32,156 nucleotides of DNA from Branchiostoma floridae (taxonomy: Eukaryota; Chordata; Leptocardii; Amphioxiformes; Branchiostomatidae): positions 22,033,706-22,065,861 of the forward strand of contig NC_049989.1 of NCBI RefSeq assembly GCF_000003815.2, in the 5' to 3' direction. Position numbers and translations under genes: made by a program. Numbering within the stretch: the first letter of the stretch is position 1; each line of letters begins with the position of its first letter. Below are positions 10,312 through 20,615 of this stretch, piece after piece. Below the pieces are notes generated by a model, which was given only the letters and a program-made list of their open reading frames with translations, was not told the DNA's origin and did no database searches.

Positions 10312-11762
10312 GTCTTGTACAAAAAATGTACAATGATTATCGTGTACATACAGTTTTAGGCAGGAAGTTAACAGTTATGAGATGGAAGTTTTCCTCCAAG
10401 CCCTCTGTTTTCATTAATTTTCTTGCTTGATTTTTGTTGAAGAGACATGTTCACTTTCTGTGAACAAGATGAACTGATGATAGCCATTAAAAATTTGGAA
10501 GTATGTACTTTGCCTTAAAAACTATCACTGTTAGATAGAAAGAAAATTTGAAGTAACTGCTTGATTTTTGCTTTATACCAATCGAGAACCAGAAAATAAG
10601 TGGCTCAGACTTACGGATTATCCATCTATAAGAACCCATGTTCCTAATCCAAACCTCGGTCCTGTGCGGATGACTTAAAGCCTGATTCCTGTCCAAACAG
10701 GACCCGCCTGGCTCCCGATGTAAGTGCTTACCTGTGTTCAGGACCGGCTACTCCATCAGGGCGGTTGTGTTGGTGCTGATAAATCAATAGTACGGTTTGT
10801 AGTCAAAGGTCGGAGTAACTGTCACATTTATACTGGCAATTCCTTTACTTCTTCATGGTGTTTTAGGCCACAACAACTAAATTTGTTGGTCTGGGATAAA
10901 ATTTAAAGAAAATGCTGAACTGGGAAGTCAGCACATTGAAGACTAAACATTCAGGCAATAATATCCAGAACGGAGTACAAAATTTACTCAAGCAACTGGA
11001 CACATGAAATTTTGTTAACAGACCTTTCAGACAACATCTGCTGAAAACAGATGGACTAGGCAATCTAAGGGGAAAGTCTGTACATTGGTACACACAGTTT
11101 CAGTGAGTGGATAAAGATTTCAAGTTTTTCTCCTGCGGTATGTTAGCTAATGGGCCATGGAATTTTAATTAAAAAAACTATCCAAGTTCCAGCCTTCTTT
11201 TTTCACAAAAAGTCAGTGTTGTCAGAATATATTAAACAGTCATGAAACAGTCAAAATCAAAGTCATGAAAACAAATCTTGCAAGACTTAGTACAAAATCT
11301 GTACCACGGTTCACAGTGTTACAGTTTCAGTGAGATTCTTCACTTCTCGCCATACTGTCTTCATTCTGACATCCCCTCTTGCTGAGTTTATGCAACAAAA
11401 TACAAAATGTATGTCAAAGAACAAGGAAAAAGAATCATTGTGTCCTTAGGCTTGTTACAGATAGACGCAGTGATGCAGTTTGCAGGTGCTCAAATGTTTT
11501 ATTTATTCTTCCCTGTCTAGACTGTCTGAGTTTGCCATTCTGTCTGCTTTATCTTTCTTTCTGGAGGTGTTGTCTTTGAATTGATAAACTTGACATTGTA
11601 CCACATATCGTATACCATCGCCCATTTATTTCCCCTTAATAGTGAGGTATTGTGTTCGGCTTGTCTGTCCGTCTGTCAGTCGAGATCTGTCTGTGTTTTT
11701 TCTGACATTTGCAGTTCCATACGTCTTCTATGCTCCTGTTTCTGTCTGTAGGACTAAGTGGG
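10312..11762. other. Non-coding; one dispersed 31-bp repeat
   Basis: The only repeat noted is 'agttttcctccaagccc' with the following tctgttttcatt near 10387-10417, which recurs near 13451-13481 with one change. No gene was recognised. Confidence 0.45.
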
Positions 11763-12127
11763 CAGGGCTCGAAATACTTTTTTCTGCATACCTGCACTGG
11801 TGCAGGTAACATTGAAAATTACCTGCACCAGACAAATTTCACCTGCACCAGTCTGAATTTAGGAAGTATGGATCATACTAAAATTGTTCAGGAACCATTG
11901 CTATTTTTTTTCTTTTATACTTTATACATGTAGGTGGTAACAGCCAATGCAGCTAAGAACAATCCACATACACCTACATCATAGATTCATAGGACATTTA
12001 CCACTGTATGTAAAAAAAACAGTACATGGACCTGTGCAGGTTAGGTGCAGGTAGACCCCAGAAATACCTGCACAGCTCCAATTTTACCTGTACTAACCTG
12101 CATATACAGGTCGTATTTCGAGCCCTG
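11763..12127. mobile_element. hAT-like MITE, 365 bp, GTGGG flanking repeat
   Basis: Perfect 15-bp terminal inverted repeats (CAGGGCTCGAAATAC and its complement) bound the element. The bases just outside are GTGGG on both sides, a direct repeat of 5 bp; hAT elements normally make 8 bp, so the class is tentative. The interior repeats tacctgcac-type blocks in both orientations, including the palindrome ACCTGCAC-TG-GTGCAGGT at 11790-11807. No open frame encodes a transposase. Confidence 0.75.
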
Positions 12128-12844
12128 GTGGGTCACAAAGCAGTATGGGTATAAGGGGGTGAAGACTGCCATATCTCTGATCGCCATGTTCATCAGAATG
12201 TGGAAGATTACCAGTGACTTGGTTTTTTGGGAGAGAAAAACATCCTATTAGGTTTTTGTGAGCACAATCATATTGTCTCCGTGCAAAGGAATTTTTCTTC
12301 ATTTTTCAGCCTTGTCTGCATTTCTACAACTCCATAATTTCTTGGAGCTACCCAATGGTATATAGATTGAAAGTTGCAATACTATAAAAGGATGTACTAA
12401 ATGATACCAAAACACTCATAAAATACTGAGCCTGCCCCTGATCCTTACATCTGCTTGGAGTTTATGCACATCTCCCTGACAGCAAGTCGATTTGGCATTG
12501 ACCACCCGACCCCTGAAGATCTGTCAATCCATCATCCTTTTAGATTAAATCTTTTTGAAAGATGAGTCGCATCTTCGCACGATTGATGACCCGAACGGCC
12601 CTTTGAAATGTTGCGTTTCAATCGGAGTGACGGCAGCGTTTGACTCACGGGCCAGAACCTGATCCAGTTACGACGGATCAATGAACCTTTGACACTGTCC
12701 CTGGAAGCAGTGTGGAGTGGATCGTGTGAACTTCTGACACTGTCCCCCTTAGTGTGTTATCTATCTTGATGCTAGGATGGTGAGTAATTTCTGTGGCTCG
12801 TCTCTTGGATATGACTGACGTCTTGACTTAATATTTCTCAATAA
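12128..12844. other. Non-coding, nothing recognised
   Basis: No exon, RNA gene or repeat was recognised. Confidence 0.4.
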
Positions 12845-12883
12845 GGCCTCAATGATTTGATTTCTTGGTTCTCGGATTAAAAA
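12845..12883 (+). mobile_element. Harbinger-like MITE end fragment
   Basis: The stretch ggcctcaatgatttg followed by atttcttggttctcggatt is close to the terminal repeat of the element at 28078, and is preceded by taa. The matching right end was not found, so this is a solitary end. Confidence 0.45.
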
Positions 12884-12948
12884 TACTAACGTCTTCGTAA
12901 TGCAGAACTAGAAAATCACCATGGAAACAGAGTAGTATCTACCGTGTT

Positions 12949-13418
12949 AGGCCTACCTATAGGGAAAAAATGCTGTGTTTCCTGTTTCCCTACCCACCCT
13001 TGGCTAGAAAAACCTGCCAACCTTAGCCTTTTTTGGGGTGGACAATTTCATTTCATGAAATGGAGTCACATAGCTTGAATCCAGTTAGAATTTTTATTCA
13101 GCCTGCTTCCTATTGACGTAAAACACTGCTTGTCCTCATGATCTAATCGAAAGGATAAGANNNNNNNNNNNNNNNNNNNNNNNNNNNNNNNNNNNNNNNN
13201 NNNNNNNNNNNNNNNNNNNNNNNNNNNNNNNNNNNNNNNNNNNNNNNNNNNNNNNNNNNNAATATGACATTGAAAATGTAAGACTTAGAGGTCCATTTTG
13301 TGAACTATATTGTATCACTAGAGCTTAAAGTTTAAAAAAAGATAATCCCTAAGCCCTACCTACCAGCCCTAATTCTTTTGGCAATGAAACAGGAAACACA
13401 ACATTTTTCCCTTGGCCT
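12949..13418. mobile_element. Inverted-repeat element (MITE-like) interrupted by a gap
   Basis: The left part contains agggaaaaaatgctgtgttt and continues into cctgttt. The right part contains its near complement, aaacaggaaacacaac followed by atttttccctt. Both outer edges carry aggcc/ggcct. A 100-N gap lies inside, so the real length is unknown. There are no coding frames. Confidence 0.55.
13161..13260. other. Assembly gap (100 N)
   Basis: Exactly 100 N usually marks a gap of unknown size. Confidence 0.95.
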
Positions 13419-14080
13419 GACTCAGTTTCAGGGAGTCAGGTTTAACTTAAGTTTTCCTCCAAGCCTTCTGTTTTCATTTTGACCTAAATTTACCTTAAAA
13501 CTTATGAGAACCATGGAAGTAATTTGGTTTGGTCTGAAGTGAAAGATGTTTTAATTTGAGACGTTGCCTCCGATATGGCATATATAGATATTAATGTTTC
13601 CATTTGCGAGTTTTGCGTCAGGTATGGCATATATAGAGGTGACCTTTCTAGATGTATGATTCTAAAAGTATAACAGATACGTCTGCTGTGTTGGGCAACT
13701 TTCAGTTGGTTTTATAGAAAACCTCAATCTTCAGTTGAAGTGGGGGAAAAGATTGTCGTACTTTAACACACAGGATTCCCAAAACTTGAATATGTAGTTA
13801 TTGCATTTTATGATCATTTCAACCGTTAATTTCATCTCAATAGATAGATCAGACGTACAACTGCTTTCCAACAAGGTCAAGTTTAGATGGGGGGTCTCAA
13901 ATTTCAAGTTTAAAGAGTATAAACTATTGATTGTCACAGACGGATACATAAATGCATACATCCTTCCAACCATTCTAGTCGTGACCTTAGATAATAGATA
14001 GACGTGGTGTCCTAACGTTAGGTTGAGTGGTACTCCAGACTACTGGATATGCCATAGTTCACTGTACTGCCAAGAGAAAA
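13419..14080. other. Non-coding; short direct repeat only
   Basis: 'tatggcatatatagat' near 13575 recurs as 'tatggcatatatagag' near 13623. No gene was recognised. Confidence 0.4.
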
Positions 14081-14690
14081 TCCCAGCAATGTGCTTTTAT
14101 CATTGTCTAAAATGAAACTAATCAAACCAAATTTCTGGTGGACAGGAACCAAAGAATATGCCCAGACTGGCCCCTAATTTCAAAAAGCAGTAAAAATTTG
14201 TCGTCCACGCAATCTCATTTTTAGGCCTGCATAAAAAAGGCACCAATATTCCAGCAACTTACATGTACTTTTATCATTTTCCTCAAACTGAAACTGCTCA
14301 AACCAAATTTCCGATGGACAACAATTAAAGCATACAATTAAAAATACCCCTAATTTAAAAAAGCAGTGAAACATGTCACCCATACAATGGTTTACATTAA
14401 AGAATGTTCCCAATTGAATATCCCATCAACATACTTTATCATTTTCTCAAATCAAATACTGATCAAAACAAATTTCTGGTTGACAAGAACCAAAAATATT
14501 TAGATTCGCCCCTAATTTCAAAAAGCCGTAAAACATGTTGGCCATGCAATGATATATCACATTTCAGGCCTATATTACAAAAGTCACAAATCAAATATCC
14601 CAGCAAGATACTTTGAGAATTATCATTTTCTCAAACCAAAACTGAAAAAAACCGAATTTCTGGTCGACAAGAACCAGAGAACGCGGCTGG
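14081..14690. repeat. Tandem array, about 175-bp unit, 3.5 copies
   Basis: The landmark 'atttctggtgg' and its variants lie at 14131, 14307, 14472 and 14656, giving periods of 176, 165 and 184 bp. Other shared blocks are 'cccctaatttcaaaaagc' and 'tatcattttctcaaa'. The copies are clearly diverged. Confidence 0.85.
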
Positions 14691-14749
14691 GCCGGCCTGT
14701 ATCCGGTGCGTCAGCTGGAGTTCCCATCCCGCTCAGAGGCACCGGGGTG

Positions 14750-15980
14750 GGCTGCATTCTGCACGCTGCATTCCGCACGCTAATCCCTGCTCGTGTGTGG
14801 AAAACCTCCGGTATGGTGGTTATAATCTAAATTAGCAGTGGCTTCCAGCATCCTTTCAGGTAACTTCTTTGCTGTGTATTTTATGGTGTTGGTAACACGA
14901 CCCCATATGCCGTATGTTTCATTCCGAATGCTGCATTCCAAATGCTAGTCTCTGCTCGCATGTGGAAAAACTCCGGTATGGTGGTTATATAGAATCCAGC
15001 ATCCTTTCAGGTAACTTCTTTGCAGTGTATTTTATGGTGTTGGTATATTAACACAACCCCATATGCCGTATGTTGTATTCCGAATGCTGCATTCCAAATG
15101 CTAGTCTCTGCTCGCATGTGGAAAACCGTCGGTGCTGTCACAGTGGTTAGATGTGACTTCCAGCTTTCATTCAGGTGACTTTTGTGTATCTATTTCATGG
15201 TGTTGGTAACATGACCCCCAATGCCGTACGTTTTATTCCGAATGCTGCATTCTGTCTGCTGTATTCCTAATGCTACATGTGATTCCTTATGGAACATACA
15301 TTTACAAGGCTGCTGCCCTATCTTCCATTCAGGACCAGTAACTTAATATGTATTTTATGGCATTTGTAGCATCATTACTACTCATTATACCATACATGTA
15401 TTGTATGGTTATTCTGTGTTCTGCATTCCATATGCTAAGCTAAAAAGTGTTCCAAATGCTTCTGGAATGTAAAAGGCTAACTTACAAGCACCTTCCATTC
15501 TTGTTACTTCCGAACAGTGGATTTTGCCTTGTTTCTAACATATGCCATTTGCTTTATTCCACATTCTAATTCTGTATTCAACGTGAAATATCAGAATGTT
15601 CTCATAATGTACCCTCAATGTTTAGTGGACTTCCCCACCATGTGTTTCATGGGGTTTATAATCTGACTGAATGGGCCATATTCTCTATGGCTTATTCCAT
15701 TTGACTTTTCCTTATAGAACATTGAAAATGCCTTATTCCATTCTTTATGGAACATTGAAGATCACTGTTCGTACATGTACTGTCCATTCAAGTTGTATAT
15801 TTCTTGGGCTTTATTGCCAATGGGCCAAATTCCCAGTGCCTTTTTCCGTTGGTCTATTCCTTATGGAACATTGAAGGATATTTGTTTGTACAAGTGCCGT
15901 CAATTCCAGTTTATTTCATGACTTTATTGCCTTACTCTAAAGGCTACATTCCATATGCTTTATTCTGTCTGTTTAGTTTA
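14750..15980. repeat. Graded tandem array, about 160-bp unit
   Basis: The landmark 'gctgcattcc' or 'gctgcattct' occurs at 14765, 14930, 15086 and 15244 (165, 156 and 158 bp apart), with shared 'ggaaaacctccggtatgg' and 'tttatggtgttggta' blocks. To the right, units become steadily more diverged, keeping only 'ccttatggaacattgaa' and 'attccatatgct' fragments, until the gap at 15981. Units contain 'tttcaggtaacttc', which looks like a splice donor. Confidence 0.8.
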
Positions 15981-16080
15981 NNNNNNNNNNNNNNNNNNNN
16001 NNNNNNNNNNNNNNNNNNNNNNNNNNNNNNNNNNNNNNNNNNNNNNNNNNNNNNNNNNNNNNNNNNNNNNNNNNNNNNNN
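15981..16080. other. Assembly gap (100 N)
   Basis: A conventional gap of unknown size at the decayed end of the array. Confidence 0.95.
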
Positions 16081-16829
16081 CCTGTGTGCTTGGCTAAAAC
16101 TGCAGGCCCCAATGCACTAGCTATAGCTACTTAAAAGCATCTTACTACACCTCAGTTGTGAATGACAAATACAGGAGAGGTGCAAACCCCCCTGGAGTAT
16201 GTATTACTAAGCATGTTGTCTTCACATCTATCTTCTGTTCAGTACTGTAGAGTTTCTCACTGGATGTGTGATGGGGATTGTACAATGTATAACTGTCCTA
16301 TCTCCCGTGTATCATGGCACTTGGGACAGCGCTCCCATGGACCCTGCAATACAGCACTTACTTAGCTCCTGTTAATTGACTCATCTATATCATCCTTTTC
16401 ATGACTGTTTCTTACTTTTGGTTCTTACTTGACTTTTAGAATTTTTCTTCACCTCCTTCACATATCAAGTCATAGTTAGTGTATGAAAACAATTTTCCTC
16501 AGTGTCACTGACAATAGGTAGTGTTTGGTACCTATACATCTGCCAGGTTTCGAAATCATATCCAGTTGCTTGAATGTGTAACCTTATCTTCCAATTATTT
16601 TGCATATAAGCGCGGTGTGAAGACTTGCCAACTGTTGCCTACCCCTGTGTCAGGGAACCCAGAAGCAACATAATCAAATACTGGATACTTTAAGTTACTA
16701 CAACTATCTTAAAACATATGGACCTGGATGTCTAATCTTAATCAAGCTTTCTCCTGTAACTGCAACACCTACATGTAGGCCTTTCCTCACAAGTGTGAAA
16801 GGTCCTACATTTTTTTGTACACATCATTG
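16081..16829. other. Non-coding; fragment of a dispersed repeat
   Basis: 'aaatcatatccagttgcttg' near 16554, with gtgtaacctt soon after, recurs at about 29650, where it follows a hammerhead-like motif. It is therefore probably a truncated copy of the same element. Nothing else was recognised. Confidence 0.45.
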
Positions 16830-16960
16830 AATAAATAATAATCTTTATTGACACGACAAAAGTACAGCGACTTTCGTAAGGTCTACATGTATAACAACTA
16901 CTTACAGTACAACTAAACAGACATATATGGATATCTATAGGTATGAATAAATCAGCATAT
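16830..16960 (-). mobile_element. Possible 3' end of a non-LTR retroelement
   Basis: On the minus strand this reads through 'cttttgtcgtgtcaataaag' into 'attattatttattc'. That is a polyadenylation-like AATAAA followed by a short ATT-rich tail, as in some non-LTR elements. No coding part is present. The assignment rests on the tail only. Confidence 0.25.
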
Positions 16961-18168
16961 AGGGACCATCAATAAGAGGGAAGGACAAAAAAGAAAAAAA
17001 AGCTGACCACCCTGACAGTTGAGTGGTATGACCCATACCTCATTACCCCTCCTCTGCGACCCTGGTGACCCGGCTTGACCCCTGCAGCTGAGAAAAGCCA
17101 CAAACTCATTGAATCTGAATATTTCATGGTTTATCTGTTTCCCGTTTCTAATGCAGCTGCCCTGCAGTATAGATTTTCCTGTTTGGGGGCAGCGCTTGGT
17201 GACAAGTCCTCTTTCCCTTCACAGCTTTTCTTAACCTCTGACACAGCAGTGTCCTTCAGAACAGGTGGTTGACCTTGAAACTTTCCTCAGCAATGGAGTG
17301 TTGCTGACCAGATGTGGACACTCCGCCTCAGTAAAGCTTGAGTGTAGAATGTGTGCATCTGGACTAGATGGCTGAGTTAATGTTGCTATAGACCAGGGGA
17401 TAATGAAATGTTTTGTTGCAAATTCATGCCCATGGGACTAATTGCAAGTGAACAAAATCAAATTCATGGAGTGATTGAAAAAGGGTAAATAATCTAAATT
17501 CTAACATACAAAGTTTAACTGATTGTATGTATATACAGAATATCAAGTACGATTCTAACACCTACATTTACTATTGCGGGGTTTGACTTCTTTTATTAAA
17601 ACAGTTGAAAATGAAATACATCCAGCAGCAGTGTGAAGTAGAACCAGTCAGTACAGCATGTGTTTCATTCTCTCGCTCGCTGGGGTTAATGACCTTTCCC
17701 CTTGGTCCTGGTAACCGCAAGGCTGGCAGCTAGGACCGGAATTTTAGTCAGGCTACAGTCAAGGAAAGTGACAGACATGCTTCTTTCTGTCTCTAGTTTT
17801 GTACTGAGAACTTTGTTGTCCAGTAAACCTGATGAAACTATCAATGGGGGTAGATGGCCCCCTTGAAAATCAACTTTCAAAAGTTGTATGGGCCACCAAC
17901 AAATCTTGAGACAAGATGAATTATAAATAAATGATTTGTTTGAATCCAATGGTTTGTTTGTTGAACAACTTGCAGTTTATAGTCAGTTTCAGTCAATTCT
18001 TCCTCTCGGAAAGGGTTAGGATTTTCCCACAGGCTACGTACACCTCTTTAACCAAGATTTAAGATTATTTTGTTATCCTTTAGATGTAGTCGATGCTTGA
18101 CATGATGCTATTTACCTGTGGACATATGACCCTTGACCTAACCTCTGACCTTTGTTGTGTTTCTGTAG
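16961..18168. other. Non-coding sequence upstream of TPST
   Basis: No exon or repeat could be supported. Upstream untranslated exons or the promoter of the TPST gene may lie here, but no core promoter element stands out. Confidence 0.4.
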
Positions 18169-18174
18169 GTTACC

Positions 18175-18189
18175 ATGCCTCAACTGTAA
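18175..18189 (+). promoter_or_regulatory. Short upstream open reading frame
   Basis: ATG in the context accATGc opens a four-residue frame closed by TAA, just inside the predicted leader exon. It could lower translation of the main frame if the leader prediction is right. Confidence 0.35.
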
Positions 18190-18365
18190 CATGCTGCTGT
18201 CCAACTGCTCAAGACTCTCACCTTAACACACCACGGAAGGAAGTCTGCCAAGAAAGTCTTATAATCTAAGGTTGTCATCTCAGACACTAAGTGTACAGAA
18301 GAGAAAGACATCAAACAGCCCAATCTGTGAACGCTGCAGAAGTGCCCCCTAGGAAAGCTGCACTC

Positions 18366-18505
18366 AGAGCGGGAAGTTTGCCCAGAGAAGGCTTTCTAAC
18401 CCGGCATTGCCACTTTACACAGGTGTGCTGCCTTTAGAGAGGGAAGTTTACCTATTGAAGCCCCTCTAACCCAGGATTGGCACCTCACACAGGTGCGGAG
18501 AGGAG
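18366..18505. repeat. 70-bp tandem duplication in the TPST leader
   Basis: Two diverged copies start at 18366 and 18436 with 'gggaagtttgcc' and 'gggaagtttacc' and end in 'cacacaggtg'-type sequence. That end is itself a donor-like CAG-GTG. The copies differ at many positions, so this duplication is older than those at the coding exon ends. Confidence 0.75.
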
Positions 18506-18884
18506 TTAAGCACACCACCAGTGCTGTAAATGCTGCAGAAAGCCTTCAGAGCTTCCAGCGGATAAGCAGAAAGCCAACCCCTGCAGGCAGAGGCTGTTGA
18601 GCACTTAGGCTCCGGCACGGGGATGGAGTAAGTGGGTAGCTGTTACCACGCCAACGGTTTCCACGGCAACGCAGCGGAGTATTCGCGCCCGCGCTAGTCT
18701 GAGTGACGCTGTTGAGAAGCCGGGGATCAGGATACTATGATCCCCCATGCACAGCCCCACAACCGCCGCAGATAGCACAAGGAGAGCCTCGTCACCTTTC
18801 TCGCCGGGTTACCACGCCGCGCCCGGTTACGCCACGCCCGGATACGCCGCCACGCTGCCGAACTTCTCCGCCCCGGGCCCGATC

Positions 18885-18973
18885 ATGATGCGAGGAGGCA
18901 GCCGCAGGTCCATGCTGGCCGGACTCTGCACGTTTCAGGCCTTCTTACTGATGTACCTGTACTTCTTCAGCAG
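18885..18973 (+). CDS. TPST: Tyrosylprotein sulfotransferase, first coding exon (signal anchor)
   Basis: This segment encodes residues 1-29 and two bases of codon 30. The peptide begins MMRGGSRRS, a short basic cytosolic tail, followed by a hydrophobic helix of about residues 10-28 (MLAGLCTFQAFLLMYLYFF). This is the type II signal anchor that holds TPST in the trans-Golgi membrane with the enzyme domain in the lumen. I chose the start at 18885/18888 because both ATGs have A at -3 and give the short basic tail usual for the family. An in-frame ATG at 18747 would add 46 Pro/Ala-rich residues and is in a poor context. The exon ends at CAG|GTGAGT, where an in-frame TGA follows at once, so splicing is required. 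The last 52 bases plus the donor are repeated downstream. Confidence 0.8.
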
Positions 18974-19280
18974 GTGAGTAAAACTCCTTAAGACTCTGCA
19001 CGTTTCAGGCCTTCTTACTGATGTACCTGTACTTCTTCAGCAGGTGAGTAAAACTCCTTAAGGAGTAGACATTTCCTTAGACTCTGCACCTTCCAAGCTT
19101 TCTTAATTTATTACTGATGTACCTGTACTTCTTCAGCAGGTGGGTAAATATTTCATTTATATCAAGACATCTTGTGTGGACAGTTCCTTATGACCCTGAC
19201 GACCCTGCACCTTCACTTACTTAGCAGTAGACATTTCCTTATAAATGAATCTCTCCAGGACTTCTTTAGCAGGTTTGTAA
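18922..19280 (+). repeat. Tandem copies of the exon 1 end with its splice donor
   Basis: A 70-bp block made of the last 52 bases of exon 1 and the first 18 of the intron is repeated perfectly at 18992. It recurs with changes and an 8-base insertion at 19080-19150, and as a remnant near 19190-19280. Donors lie at GT 18974, 19044 and 19140, with a weak one near 19273. Only the first gives a usable protein: with the later ones the retained sequence contains the in-frame TGA at 18975. Confidence 0.95.
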
Positions 19281-19470
19281 GTTCCCTCCAGAAGAACTAG
19301 AACCAAATAATCTTGGGCATTATTTGGGTATATTTTACGTGTATACAGTTCTATTTTTCTTTTCCACGGGAACCAGTTTGGAAATGTGACATTAGCCATA
19401 CCTGTCCCCTGAGTTCAGTTGAGGTGAACTAGTTATAATCACTTTCACCTTTCCTTCCCTTTCACTTTTC

Positions 19471-19498
19471 GCTGACACTGTTGTGTTCCCTGCAGCAG
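19471..19498 (+). other. Exon 2 acceptor with tandem NAGNAG
   Basis: A branch-point-like gctgac lies at 19471-19476, within a pyrimidine-rich region, and the acceptor reads tgCAGCAG|c. Using the first AG starts the exon at 19496, and using the second starts it at 19499. Both keep the frame and differ by one serine. Confidence 0.75.
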
Positions 19499-20069
19499 CG
19501 CGCCGTGCGACAAGGGGAAGATGATTCCGAAGGAGGGCAGTCAGTACGTCTACGACGCGGAAAACCGTGCCTACCAGTACGACCGGAACATGCCGCTGAT
19601 ATTCATCGGCGGGGTCCCCAGAAGCGGGACCACGTTAGCGCGGGTGATGCTCGATGCTCACCCCTCGATTCGCTGTGGCGAGGAAACTCGCGTGATTCCC
19701 AGAATACTCGCCATGCAGGTCCAGTGGAGAAGATCAACCAAGGAGAAGTCAAGACTCGAGGAGGCCGGCGTCACAGACGAAGTCTTAGACGACGCGATCT
19801 CGTCTTTTGTTCTGGAAGTGATCGCGAAACACGGGGAGGCGGCGCCGTACTTGTGCAATAAGGACCCGTTCACCCACAAATCGACTGTGTACCTCTCCTC
19901 GCTGTTCCCCAATGCCAAGTTCATCCTGATGTTGCGGGACGGGCGCGCTGCAGTTCACTCCATGATCACCAGGAAGGTGACCATAACCGGGTTTGACCTG
20001 ACCAGCTACAGGAACTCTCTCACCAAGTGGAACCAGGCCATAGAGAACATGTACTCACAGTGTGTGCAG
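19496..20069 (+). CDS. TPST: Tyrosylprotein sulfotransferase, second coding exon (catalytic domain, N-terminal part)
   Basis: TPST moves sulfate from PAPS to tyrosines of secreted and membrane proteins in the trans-Golgi. This exon completes codon 30 and runs to residue 221. A short lumenal stem (about 30-60) is followed by [16 protein letters not shown], whose PRSGTTL (71-77) is the 5'-phosphosulfate-binding loop. IRCGEETR follows (Cys90, Glu92; Glu92 matches the catalytic Glu of the human enzymes). YLCNKDP supplies Cys150, the expected disulfide partner of Cys90. The 3'-phosphate-binding segment is RDGRAAVHS (177-185). All key residues are present. The exon ends in phase 0 at CAG|GTGAGG. 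The remaining ~150 residues of the usual ~370 were not found in the window. It could be either vertebrate-type paralogue's pre-duplication orthologue, so no number is assigned. Confidence 0.95.
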
Positions 20070-20396
20070 GTGAGGCTGTTTGTTTGTTTGTTTGTTTGTT
20101 ATGGAGAACATGTACTCACAGTGTGTGCAGGTGGGCTGTTTGTTTGTTTGTTTGTTTGTTTGTTTGTTATGGAGAACATGTACTCACAGTGTGTGCAGGT
20201 GGGCTGTTTGTTTGTTTGTTTGTTTGTTTGTTTGTTATGGAGAACATGTACTCACAGTGTGTGCAGGTGGGCTGTTTGTTTGTTTGTTTGTTTGTTTGTT
20301 TGTTATGGAGAACATGTGCTCACAGTGTGTACAGGTGAGATTGTTTGAAGTTGTTGTTTTGTTTATTTGTTCATTTGGTATGAAAAACATGTACTA
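20043..20396 (+). repeat. Tandem copies of the exon 2 end with donor and (TGTT)n
   Basis: The block 'gagaacatgtactcacag' with tgtgtgcag and a GT donor occurs at 20043 (the real exon end), 20104, 20172, 20240 and 20308. A decayed sixth copy is near 20378. Copies are separated by TGTT/GTTT tracts of increasing length, and the periods are 61, 68, 68 and 68. Donors lie at GT 20070, 20131, 20199, 20267 and 20335. The coding frame stays open through all copies because the tract has no stops. Use of the third donor would insert 43 residues in frame; the others shift the frame. Confidence 0.97.
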
Positions 20397-20615
20397 ACTA
20401 TTTCTTCATGTAAAAATCATCTAGTTGCTTATTTGTTTATCCTAATGTGATTATAAATGATCGAAGATTATGTCCATGAACTTTATCATTTTACGTTACC
20501 ACCATTACTATTTGTAAAGCTTCCTAACATCAGACCAATCATGTTAGGCTACTTTGCCGCCTAGTGTTTGGTCCAGGCTTCCATTTACCAACACTGAGTG
20601 GTACAGGGCCTGTCC

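Larger units (their letters stand above)
18169..18884 (+). other. Predicted 5' untranslated part of TPST exon 1
   Basis: A good acceptor, ttgttgtgtttctgtag, ends at 18168. From there sequence without a long frame continues to the coding start at 18885, becoming GC-rich after 18600. I therefore predict that an upstream non-coding exon is spliced to 18169. Alternatively transcription starts inside this stretch. Several upstream ATGs occur, including a five-codon frame at 18175 and a 12-codon one at 18737. A further ATG at 18747 is in frame with the protein. Confidence 0.45.

Noticed and set aside
19481-19861. 126-residue open frame overlapping TPST exon 2
   Set aside because: It is a shadow in another frame of the GC-rich exon, with no motif.
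20070-20348. FVCL-repeat continuation of the TPST frame
   Set aside because: It lies beyond a good donor at the conserved domain position and is made of duplicated exon end plus (TGTT)n. Intronic read-through is more likely than protein.
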